A stretch of 64,000 bases of DNA. Source: Pegoplata infirma (Eukaryota; Arthropoda; Insecta; Diptera; Anthomyiidae). Of this stretch, positions 1 through 10,184 are shown piece after piece. The notes under the pieces are model-generated. The model searched no databases and was not told the DNA's origin. It saw only the letters and a program-made list of their open reading frames with translations. A program made the position numbers and the translations under genes. Each line of letters starts with the position of its first letter. Position 1 is the stretch's first letter. Location of the stretch: contig OY992540.1 of NCBI GenBank assembly GCA_963921195.1, positions 22,580,262-22,644,261 of the forward strand, written 5' to 3'.

Positions 1-370
1 AATGGTCCTAAATACTTGAAATTTGGACTGTACGATCCTTTCGCGGAAATAACATTCCTAAATAAGTACTTTTATGAAAATTCTGCTTCTAATGGGGAAA
101 AAGGGAGAATGTAGCGATACTTAAAATTGGTACTTTACGATCCACTCGCGGAAATTACATTCTGGAAAAATAATTTTTTGAATTTTCGCTTCAATTTGGT
201 ACATATAGTTCCTTATGCACTAATGTTACTTGAAACTTAAAGTTTGAACTATGGGATCGTTTCGCCAAAATAAAATTTTTTGCAACTTTAAATCTACTCA
301 AAATATAATATTTTAAAGGTCGAAACTAACAATTTTTATGTTTAATTAAAAATTAATAAGAATTTGAAGT
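1..370. repeat. Degenerate tandem repeat, about 108-bp period
   Basis: Three diverged copies begin near 13, 119 and 229. Each carries an ACTTGAAA-like start, then a TACGATCC or GGGATCG block, then TCGCGGAAAT-ACATTC or a decayed form of it. Copies differ at many positions, so this is an old tandem family. No coding potential was seen. Confidence 0.5.
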
Positions 371-710
371 AATAAAGTTGTTTTTTTACAGCTAACCGGT
401 AACGAAGTACCGGGCGAGTTAGCTAGTGTATGTATATGCAAAGCTTCAGCATACTGCGAATTGTCTTTGGAGAATTAGTGTGGACATAAATACTATTTAT
501 TAAATAGCTATATCGTCTTAAAATAAATCTTGGATCATGAATAATTATGCTTTATAGACTCCTAGACCGATATTTCCGATATTTGACCGGTCCTCACAGC
601 AGTTGGGTCTATGCCCCGGGATCGACGCGGGAATATCAAATCCGCCTAAGGACTGCAAAACCTCGGACACTGGAGTGCAGCATGTAGGTATAAGGCACCC
701 CCAAATAGCA

Positions 711-728
711 CCCCCCCCCCCCCCCCCC
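711..728. repeat. Poly-C tract
   Basis: A run of 18 C lies about 70 bp upstream of the zinc-finger reading frame of the retrotransposon relic. Homopolymer G/C runs of this length are rare in such A+T-rich DNA. The exact length may be affected by sequencing error. Confidence 0.8.
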
Positions 729-798
729 AGCAACACCGGCATGCCTGTTCAGACTACTAACTCTCCTAGCCGGTGACATAGAACAGAACCCTGATCCA

Positions 799-1946
799 AT
801 GACCAACATGTGTAACAGGTGTGGAAGGTCTTTCACTGGTAAGGCCAAACCCATCAGATGTGCTGCGTGCGGAAGCAGTGCACACCTTCGCTGCTCGGGA
901 CTGAGGAATGCCGATCTATATAGACCGGACTTCATCGGGCTGAGCAGGAAGATTAAGGAGGTTACGGACTTCATGGACAAGAGAAGCATCCTGATCGCGG
1001 TCCTTCAAGAAACTAAGCTGACCAGCAGGAATCCAATCTCTTGCTCGTCCAGCTATAGCATCATAAGGCAGGATCGCGAAAGGGATAAGGGCGGAGGCAT
1101 TGCTTTCTTGTGCATGATTCCGTTAACTTTCGACCGCTGTCCATCACATCGAACGACGATCACCTGGAACTCCAGGGGATAGCCGTCCGATCGGGAGAGG
1201 ATGAGATAGAAATTGTGAACGTCTACATCCCTCCAACAGCGGCCTGCCGTTCCGGATATGGCCCTTCCATTGCATTTTTAATGGAAGGCGATAATAGAGT
1301 CTTACTCGGTGACCTAAACGCTCACCATGATAGCTTACATTCTGAGCTGGAAAATGATGCGAGAGGTAACATCTTCGCTGATGAAATTGACAATACAAAT
1401 TACTGTGTTGTCAACGAGAGGAACCCTACTCGCATCACCGCAAACTGTCGTAGCTCACCAGATCTTTCGATAGTCAGCCCTGAACTTTTGGCCTTCATCA
1501 CCTGGCATGCCGACATCGCCCTCAACTCTGACCACATCCCAATTACCGTCAAGATTGCAAAAAGTCCGGACTTTATATCTGCTATAGAACGGACTTTTGT
1601 AAACTTTCGGAAGCAATTCCGCAATCTTACTTCTCCCTCAACAACATCGAAGGGAGAACGTAATATAAGAAAGATCTTGGTCGATGCGAAAAACCGCTGC
1701 ATCCTGGCTGGACGCATAGCAAAAATGCGCCCAAATTTCCTGCCGGAGGTATGTCGCTTAGCAGATAGACGAGATGCCATCCGGAGGAAAAATGCAGCGG
1801 ACCCTCGTTCAAGGCAACTGAACGCCGAGATTGATGCTCTAGTCTCTGCTCACTGCAAGGACCTGTGGTTATGGCACCTTGAAGAGTCGGATAAAGGTTC
1901 TAAGCGTCTCTGGTCGGCGATAAAAAAATCTTTCGAATCCCCGTAG
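799..1946 (+). pseudogene. Non-LTR retrotransposon relic: zinc finger plus endonuclease domain
   Basis: Two overlapping frames (799-1182 and 1110-1946) join by a frameshift near 1110. The first starts with a Cys-rich finger (CNRCGRSF then CAACGSSAHLRC), followed by the opening of an endonuclease/exonuclease/phosphatase fold (VLQETKL, RQDRERDKGGGIAFL). The second continues it: IEIVNVYIPP, the catalytic-type LLGDLNAHHDSLHS, RSSPDLSIVSPE and the terminal SDHIPITV. This order is typical of the target-nicking endonuclease of APE-type LINEs. A 5' PHD-like finger occurs in several Jockey/CR1-group elements, so I leave the clade open. The frameshift and downstream damage make it non-functional. Confidence 0.85.
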
Positions 1947-3559
1947 AAGCGGAAGACCCACTCTCACTTTTGAGAGTGGCACGCCGCTTGACTCCCAAAA
2001 GTGCTGTGCTGTCTTAAACCGACAGTTTGTAGAGCATCCAGCTAGACCCAACAGGACCACAGAGGCAACCAAAGGAAGATCAGATCTCTACCTCACACAG
2101 AAGATGTAGAGATCACTCCGGAGGATGTTTCTAAAGCTATCAGGGGAAAATCGCTTCCACGGCAATAGGTCCAGATGGTCTCGCTATGATCATGCTTAAA
2201 CACGTGGGGATGAAAGGGTTGACATACATGGCAAAAACATTTATCCTGTGTGTTAACTCCTTGGAGATTCCAGACATGTGGAAGCACGGAAAGATTATTC
2301 CCCTTCCCAAACCTGGGCTCTCGACACCCTAGTCGACGGCCACGCTTTTCACCACGTGGACTAAAGAGGTTACCAGGGAACTCAATATCCACATAAGAGG
2401 ACAGAGAGTTCCCACGGTGAAAAACTCCAAGATTCTTGCGGTTCACTTCGATAGCCTCTTTATGTTCGGGAGGCATTCTGAAGAGGTGACCAGGTGAGTG
2501 AAAGGGAGGCACTCCATTTTGAAAGCGCTAACGGGCAGCACCTGGGGTAAAGATAAGGAGACGATCTTGACTACATATAAAGCCATAGGTCGTCCCCTTA
2601 TCGATTATGTCTCCCCGGTATGGTCGCAGTCCGTTAGCGACTCACAATTGACAAAGCTCCAAACAGCGCAGAACACGGTCCTCAGGGTGGTAACAGGGTG
2701 TCATTCTATGGCATCCGAAGACCACCTACATGAGGATACCAAAATTCTGCCCGTTCGAAGCCATTTCTCCCTTCTCACTCGTCAATTTGTACTTGGATAT
2801 CATATGACCAAGCACCCCAACCATGCAGGCGTCGTAGGTACGTTGGCACCAGAGGTGAGACAGGTGAGGTCCGAGAAATCGGCCGAAAGTCACCTCATCA
2901 ATCTTGTGCAGATTGGCAACTTAAAAGAGGCGCAGGCCCGTCTTCATTCCGAGATCGTCTCAGAGACCATTGGGAGGATGAGAGACTTCTATTACTACTT
3001 CTATTTGGAGTACTTTAAAACTATAACAAATGTAATGAAATACAACAAAAATAACAAAAAAACACAAGAAAAAAACGCAAAGGCATTCTTTTCTACTCCA
3101 TAAAAATTTGATATTCAGCTCTTAACTCATTACCTTCCGCGACACTCCCATACAAAAGTAAGTAGATATTCAGTAGATAAGAAGTACTCCGAGCTTTCAA
3201 ACAACTTCCAACTACTTCCCTGGAGTAGTTCTTATCTACAGAATATCTACTTACATTTGTATGGAGGTGTCGCGATAGGTTATGAGTTAAGAGCTGAATA
3301 TCTGGAGTAGAAAAAAATGTTTGTGTATTTTTGCCTTGTGTTTTTTGTTATTTTTGTTGTAGCAGGCAGGCTCCCTCCCTTTTCCGATTCCGAAAAGAGC
3401 CTGCCACGTAAGGTCCGTACGACATTGTCCCAACTCAGGTCAGGTTACTCTAGGGGGTTAAATAATTACCTGGCCAGAGTTAACCCTGACATCTCGGATG
3501 CCTGCCCTCTTTGCAACTCTGCACCACACAACACCACTCACCTCTTCGAGTGCCCGTGA
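1947..3559 (+). pseudogene. Same relic: RT remnants, thumb and C-terminal zinc knuckle
   Basis: Around 2100-2310 the translation, with stops, recalls the RT fingers (PEDVSKAIRG, a GPDG remnant, IPDMWKHGKIIPLPKPG). The palm with the YADD box is missing. Similarity resumes at about 2355-2480 (VPTVKNSKILAVHFDSLF), then an open stretch 2498-3000 gives the thumb/connection region (ALTGSTWGKDKETILTTYKA, LQTAQNTVLRVVTGCHSM). After a foldback insertion the last part (3362-3559) carries LPRKVRTTLSQLRSGYSRGL and a knuckle CPLCNSAPHNTTHLFECP. I infer an internally deleted copy of the element starting at 799. Confidence 0.8.
3043..3359. mobile_element. Foldback MITE inserted in the LINE relic, TA-flanked
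   Basis: Two arms are imperfect reverse complements: 3043-3195 and 3218-3359. The outer 17 bp, CAACAAAAATAACAAAA against TTTTGTTATTTTTGTTG, match perfectly, and both ends are bordered by TA. Arms include the paired blocks ATATTCAGCTCTTAACTCAT and its complement. The TA duplication suggests Tc1/mariner-type mobilisation (inference). No coding capacity. Confidence 0.7.
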
Positions 3560-4029
3560 CACTTACACCACAGACTAAATACAGACTCGACAGTAGAGTT
3601 TTACAAGAAAAAATGGGGAAAAACTAAGCGATTTTAGGAGAAAAAACTGCGGTTTTTAGTCCGTTTTACGCTAACATGACAACACTTTCTACGACTTAGG
3701 AGTGAGTGAAACAACAAAAACCGATCTGGCATCTATTTTTCTTATGGCGCGTTATATCAGTTTTCTCTTTCTAACCTAATTCGTAAAATAATTTGAAAAT
3801 ATAAACCATATGGTTCAGAACTACTTTATTGACACCTGTCACTTATGTCGAGTCTGTATTAGTCTGTGCTTACACCCAGGTCATTATGGACCAATCCAGT
3901 CGAGGCAGCTCGCTTCCTCGAACTGGAAGGGTTACTTGATCCCCTTCCCATCCCCATCCGAGAAAATTTTTAATTATATATTGAAAATTAATATTAATTA
4001 CTACTAACATCTCTTTGTATCTATATGTA
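3560..4029. other. Spacer with an inverted ~30-nt motif; no gene seen
   Basis: A block ACAGACTAAATACAGACTCG (about 3574) recurs inverted near 3848-3868 as CGAGTCTGTATTAGTCTGTG. It could mark 3' ends of the two oppositely oriented LINE relics on either side. The frame at 3810-4007 shows no recognisable domain. Confidence 0.35.
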
Positions 4030-4850
4030 AACCTCCAGTGGCCGTTACAAGAGCAGCATTGAATTCAGTGCCAGGTTCCAAATGCCAGACATGACAGACG
4101 CTCCCAATTTCACCGTTGTACGTCTATTGGCAAGTAGATCATCCACCAGACCAGACAATGCCACAATTATCGAGTCTGGGATGGTATTATAAAAAAAACC
4201 CTATATATCAAGAAAGGCCACCATAGTGTACTCCTTTACCGAAAGATATCTCTTGGTGGTACCAACGAGCTAATGAAGAGCAGTTTCCGTTATTCTACCA
4301 TTGCTGTATGCATATTGTCTAGTCGAAAGCAACCTCGGGTTCGTTCCATTGTATTTAAAAAAAATTATGATAGACTAATTCGTCTGAAATCCTTTGGAAA
4401 TGTGTAGGAGTTTTTGCCAGGCTTCGGGATAAAAACGACTCTAGTACCCCACTATTTAAAAGGAATATACGACCAGTTTATGCATGTGCTGTGAGATTGT
4501 ACAACCAAGGGGCTGTATAGTCTGTTACTTCGGAATTATACCATCAGGTCCTAATTATTGTTGGTATATTAACAATTATCACAGCAATTTTAAATGCTTG
4601 GGCGTCAGAGCGTTAAAAATCTTGAAAAGGCGTCAAGGAACTTCCCAGAAAATGCGTGTTGAGAAGGAGAACTAGCGACTCTCTACTGGAGGTAGACCAC
4701 ACCCTAGTAGTGTCCTTCAGGTGTCCCAGGGTGGAAGGAGAAGAAACCAGAAATTTGCGCAGCCTGGATGCCTCAAAAACGTCTTATATGTTTTCACAGA
4801 AGTTTTTCCGACAATCACATTTGGCAATTTTATTCCTCTTCTTATAACAA
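4030..4850 (-). pseudogene. LOA/R1-like reverse transcriptase relic, reverse strand
   Basis: Reading the minus strand from 4850 toward 4030 gives, across frameshifts, GPDGII (near 4540), TRVVFIPKPGKNSYTFPKDF (near 4440-4380), STRQYAYSNGRITETALH then VKEYTMVAFLDI (4330-4200) and NRRTTVKLGAS...WNLALNS (4130-4050). These follow the order of RT motifs in LOA/R1-type LINEs. The YADD segment and everything after it is absent and several stops interrupt. It is a truncated, inactive fragment lying opposite to the relic at 0.8-3.6 kb. Confidence 0.75.
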
Positions 4851-5849
4851 TAATATAAATTTATTAACTAAAACATTCCTTTGATTTGCAAATTTCTAAA
4901 TACACATACATAAAAAAAGGATCAAATCCTTCCTATGAATTATTAATGAGCACAACAATTGAACAACAAAATAAATTACATCAAATTACGTTTACAATGA
5001 AAATAAAAACCTTATTTTGTGTAAACAACATTTAAATTAAGGATCATGGCACAAAAAAACACATAAAAATGTATTATATCAAGCAATATGATGCCTTCTT
5101 GTTTAAGGATCAACACTTGGCGCGACGATAACAATCTTAGTGTAAAAGAGAAAATAAAATTCAAATTTCTCTTAACAAAATTGTAGACAAAATTATAAGT
5201 AATTCTTTGACAGTAGGAAAACAAAAATTTAACAAAAAACATTTGTAATTGAATCCAGAAATCTAGATCCAATTACACAAGGATAATTATAAGGTGTAAA
5301 ATATTGAATTCAGTAGTATATTTGGTATATATGAAGTAGCCAGCTAATGCTGCTGCTGCTATTGCTAGAACTATTTGTAAAACAACTGTTGTGTTTTTTT
5401 TTTTTAAGGGGCTAGGCTAGGATGGCGTAGGCGCTTACGCCTAGTGTCAAAACATGATGCAAACATAAACTCAAGGAGAAATCAGAAGAATGAGTTTTTT
5501 GGGATTTGTTATAAAAATTATACAATTCCTAGTAACAAGGATCACTTAAAAAAAAGAAGAAACAACACTTCAAATTTCTTATTATTTAGTTAATTAGAAA
5601 TTAAACATGTCCTTGTAAAAGTGTTAAGGATTAGATGAGTGTTTGAATTTCCTTAAGATGTATGATAGATAGTTTTGGTACTTGAAGTTGTGGCTTTAAC
5701 AATTGCAATGAGTACTTTAATTTTATTATGTGTTTGATGGGAGTGAGAAATGTAACTTCCCGAGTAAAAATGAATACATATAATTCTACATTATTTGATA
5801 TATGTATATATAGCCATATGAAACAATATGTTTTCATATCAAACAAAGT
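4851..5849. other. A+T-rich DNA, nothing recognised
   Basis: Open frames here (for example 5012-5272 and 5631-5846, minus) are A+T-driven with no domain, splice or codon signature. A short hairpin TAGGCG-CTTA-CGCCTA lies near 5430. Confidence 0.4.
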
Positions 5850-6700
5850 ATATTATTATATCTCGCATTGAGTTTTTCCAAATTTTTTAAACGGAGTCAT
5901 ATACAATTACATCTAATGATAACCAAATAAATATATAAATATATGTGGGAGACATAATCATATGTGACACATATAACTTTATCTGATTGCATATATACTT
6001 ATATGAGACTTAATATCAAATAACGTATACGAGCATATTTAATAAAAATCCAATATCATTATATATATAATTATATATGACTTACAAGAAACCATTTAAA
6101 CTTATATATGTCTTACAAGGAACCATTTAAAACTATATATGGTTCCATCTAAAAAAACGATTAAAAAAAATTTCAAATATAATTATATATGGTCGCACAT
6201 ATAACTCTATATACAGTTATATAAAACTATACATGGCATCGAACATTTATTTTTTTAATATTATCGTAGATATAATTATATATGGCTCATGCGATACCGT
6301 ATATAATTTTGTAAGGTACCATATAAATAAAATTGTTGTTGAAACTCTATATATAATTTTAAATGGTCGCACATGTGACACCATATAAAATGTTATACAA
6401 TTCTATAGGGTAAACAAATATTTTTTTCTTTTATTATATTTTATATATAATTTTGCATAAATTTATATGACAGTATTTCAATATATTTTTTTTAATGTTA
6501 CATCATATATATTTTTATGTAAGTATACAAGAGACCCTGTATAATTATGTATGATTCTCAAAGCACCTTAAGTCAGTCAAAAAAAAATATATATAATTTT
6601 TTTTAATTTTTTAATAGAAAAAAAATCTGTTTAATCCGTTGCAGTTTAAAACTTAAAAAAATGCATATTGGATTCTAAATGTTAAATTTTTAAAAAATGC
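5850..6700. repeat. Irregular array of TATATAATTATATATGG-type motifs
   Basis: The motif TATAATTATATATGG and close variants recurs every 30-60 bp (near 6065, 6170, 6270 and elsewhere), with CACATATAACT-like linkers. It reads as a degenerate A+T satellite; self-complementary TATA blocks could form hairpins. Confidence 0.5.
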
Positions 6701-7240
6701 GTACTACTTATATAGTTGTGTGTAACTTTATATAAGATCATATAAGATAATATATGCTGCTTGGGGACCCCGAGTTCGATTCCCGGCTCAACCCAAAAAA
6801 AAAATATTTTTTTTTAATTTTTTTAAAAAGAAAATATGTTTTTAAAGCTTCTTGTTTTTTCTAAACTTAAAAATATTGAATAATTAAGTTTTTATTATAA
6901 TATTTAAAAATAAATATTATTTATTTATAGTTAAGTATATAATTTTATATATTACATCATATAAGGTAATATATGATTCCTGATTACCCTGGGTTCGATC
7001 CCCGGCTCAGTCAAGAAAAAAAAAATATTTTTTTAATTTTTTTTTAACGAAAATATGTTTTAGAAGCTTTAATTTTTTTCAAAACTTAAAAATATTGATT
7101 AATTACATTTTTATGATAATATTTAGAAATAAATATTATTTATATATAGTTATATAACTTTTAATATTGCATCATATATGATAATATATAATTCTTGGGG
7201 ACCCTGAGTTCGATTCCCGACTAAGTCAAGAAAAAACTAT
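6700..7240. repeat. Three tandem ~217-bp units with a tRNA B-box-like motif
   Basis: Each unit contains a B-box-like element: GAGTTCGATTCCCGGCTC (6773-6790), GGGTTCGATCCCCGGCTC (6991-7009) and GAGTTCGATTCCCGAC (7206-7221), spaced about 219 and 214 bp. It is followed by CAAGAAAAAA, poly-A/T tracts, a GAAAATATGTTTT block and AAATATTATTTATATATAGTTA. The B box is the internal Pol III promoter half of tRNAs and tRNA-derived SINEs. No A box or cloverleaf is visible, so I infer a tandemly amplified SINE or tRNA fragment. Confidence 0.6.
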
Positions 7241-8070
7241 TTTTTTAAAAATTTTTTTTTAATCGAAATGTTTTTTTAATGCATTTTCGTTTTTCAAATT
7301 TAAAAAAAAAATAAAATCCTTGAATTTTAACAAAAATATTTCAAAAATTATTATGTATATATATATTATTATGTATATATATATTATTTCATCCGAAGAA
7401 AAAAATATTTTAAGACTTTAATGTTTAACCATCAATATCTCTGGTTTTAAGAGAGCTAAAGTGCTCAGATCAAGCTCAAATCAAAGCTTTAATTGTTGCC
7501 GATAGTAAAATGTGTATTTGGCTCGAACTTATGTTAGCAAGATTTTCAGATAAAATTATTTTTGTCTGAAAAAACTTCTGAAAAAAACTTAAAACTCATT
7601 ATTTGGCCCTTGGTGAGTAAAAAAGTTTATACATGTTTTATACCATTTTAAAGATATTTTTATTAAATTTCCAACGGCAGAAAGAAATTCTAGATTCGGT
7701 GAAAATTTGAAGCTCATAAGCGAAAAACCGTTTTGACTTTGAAGGTTTATAACTTCGAAGGCAAAGAGCATTGGAACAGGAAAATCATGTTGTTGAACTC
7801 AGTATTAAACCCCCTATTAGCTCTGAAATTAACTAAAAAAAAAAAAAAATCACAAATTTTTGCAAAAATTTTCTAAGTCTTTTTTAAAATTTTGTTCAAA
7901 TTCAAATCGAATATAATTTGATGCAATCATATACACGATAAGATAAACTGGATTTAATTATATATAAGTTAAGTTGATATAATTATATATGATAAACTAT
8001 TTTCAAAAATTTTCTAAGTTTTTTTAAAACATAGTCTTTTAAAGTTCTCATTTATTAACAACGTCCGCTG
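7241..8070. other. A+T-rich DNA, nothing recognised
   Basis: Contains TATATATATTATTATG repeats near 7350 and low-complexity stretches; the frame at 7589-7771 (minus) has no recognisable feature. Confidence 0.4.
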
Positions 8071-8071
8071 G

Positions 8072-8136
8072 GTCAGAGGGTAGAGATTGCGATTACAAAA
8101 CAGTTGGTAGCTGTTCGATTCCCCCGCCGCACAGTG
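8072..8136 (+). other. tRNA-like fragment (A- and B-box-like), not a functional tRNA
   Basis: CTGGGTCAGAGGGTAGAG resembles a tRNA D-arm/A box and CTGTTCGATTCCCCC resembles a T-loop/B box about 30 nt further on. The T stem (AGCTG against CCCCC) does not pair, so it is at best a decayed tRNA or SINE head. Confidence 0.35.
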
Positions 8137-8620
8137 GCGCCTTTTGACTTTTTTCGTTGCAAAAATCATAACTTTTGAACTAATGAAGATATTTTAAAAA
8201 TGTAAAGAGCATTCGAAAGAAGACTCCCCTAGCTTCAAAATATATGAGCCGCAAGGTAATTGGCCTGCCGCGGCACTGTGCACAGTGTCGTATTTTGACT
8301 TTTTTCGTTGTAAGCATTATAAATTTTAAAGTAATAAAGATTTTATCAAGATTAATAAAGCATTTGAAAGAAACCCCTTCAGCTTAAAATAAGTAGCCCG
8401 CATGGCCATTGGCCCACTGCAGCACAGTGCATAGTTTTGACTTGTTTTCATTGTAAAAATCATAAGTTTTTAAGTTATCAAGGCATTTTTAATGTTTAAA
8501 ACGCACTTGAATTTTATCTCCTTTAGCTTCAAGAAAAGCCCATCCGCATTGTAATAGGCCCGCTTCGGCACTGTGCACGGTGACACCTTTTGACCTCTTT
8601 TGTTGTAAATTGTAAATCTA
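8128..8620. repeat. Tandem ~145-bp repeat, about 3.3 copies
   Basis: Units start at a GCACTGTGCACAGTG-like block (about 8130, 8272, 8420, 8566), followed by TTTTGACTTTTTTCGTTGTAA, AATCATAA, GCATTTGAAAGAA, CTTCAA and GGCCCGC. Copies are 75-85% similar by eye. The start block is itself nearly palindromic. A related fragment GGCGCCACAGTGCGCCGC lies at 10124. Confidence 0.6.
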
Positions 8621-10184
8621 AAAATCATTAAAAATGTAACTTCTTGTGAGTGAAATTAAGTCAATCTGCACGCTGATATTCTCGTTAAAGGTTTTTAACT
8701 TGCCGATTAGACTAAGGGCAACAATAATCACAATACATATCTCGAAAAAATACCACTCTAATATAACAGAGAAAAAATAAGAAAAAAAAAAATTAGGAAA
8801 TTTTTAACGGTACTGAGTAAAATATTACTAAATTTTTCACCAGAAAACCATTTGATATTTAAAATTTAATAAATGTTTACCAACAAATTTGAGTAAATTT
8901 TCAATTTATAAAACTAAAATTTTACTTGATTTTTTTTTTTGTTTTTTTTTTAAGGAAATTTTTTAATTGTGTCAAGTAAAAGTTTACTTAAAACTTATAT
9001 ATTTAAAAAAAGTTTCAACTGTTAAACTAACCAATTATATTTATGTCTTAACATAGGCAAATTTTAAAAAGCTGATTAGAAACTTTCAAATACATAAAAA
9101 AAGAACTATAAACTCAATGAGAATTCAACACTAATTTTATTTTTTTGTAATTAGCTGTAGGTTCAATTTTAACAGATCATTCACTAGGGTTAAAAAAATT
9201 TAAGACTTTTTTAATTAAAAACTTATTAAAAATCTTGTTAGATAACGTTTGTTTCTTCCTTTGTACACAAACCTTTGTCTATTAAAAAAATTCTTAAAAA
9301 TTCCGAGATGAAACATAAGTTTTTCGCAATTTTTGTGTTTAACTTTGTTTTATTAAAAATACAAAATTTTAACTTTTAAAATATCTTAATTCGTTCAGGA
9401 GTTACAGCTCGTCAAAGTGGTTACATATAGAAAAAAAAATTCCGCTAGTGGGCGTTATAAGCAAATAAAAAAAGCCAAAAAGCAAAATAATAGATTAAAA
9501 AACAATATATCTACTAAGCTTGGTAAAAAATTCCAGTGGATCTCAAAACTGCCCAAAATCTATTAGGATATTTTAAAAATATCTCCTTTTCGTAGTAAAA
9601 GTTGTTACAGTTTCTTTGTTTTTTCATGTGCACGGGCAAGTACGGGCACCCAATTTTTATTGAATAAGTTAGAGTATTAAATACTTAACATCCTCTGTTT
9701 AATAGATCCCGTCACAAACCGTCACTTTTTTAGTTCTATTCTATCAAATATAAAAAAAGATCGAAATATTGTGTGTTTGCAAAACTGCTCCTAAAAACAA
9801 AGTATTCGACCAAATAACCCGTTTTTTATATCGTTTCATTTGAATTAATATACCTTTCAAACGACCCCAAAAAAATAATGATCGGTTGCATAGTTTGCCT
9901 GAAATTCAATTTAAAAGATGATATATTTTTTTTAAATTTTAACTTTTTTCAGCAGACTGAAAAATTGCCAACTTTGGGTGGCTCTATAATTCACAATTTT
10001 TATCCGATTTCAAAAATGTTTTTGGATTCATAATCAGTGAGAAGTTTTCAATCAGATGTAATCATTCATTTTATCAAATTCTTCTGTCAATTTTTGGATT
10101 TTTGCAACGCTTTTAGGGAAAAGGCGCCACAGTGCGCCGCTCGAAGTTTTTTTTTTTTTTTTTAATAAATTTTAATTATATATA
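8621..10184. other. A+T-rich DNA, nothing recognised
   Basis: No domain-bearing frame, TIR pair or tandem structure could be supported over these 1.5 kb. Confidence 0.4.

Noticed and set aside
5012..5846. Minus-strand hydrophobic ORFs
   Set aside because: Phe/Leu/Ile-rich translation expected from A+T-rich DNA; no further support.
8072..8136. Functional tRNA gene
   Set aside because: A/B-box-like segments exist but acceptor and T stems do not pair.
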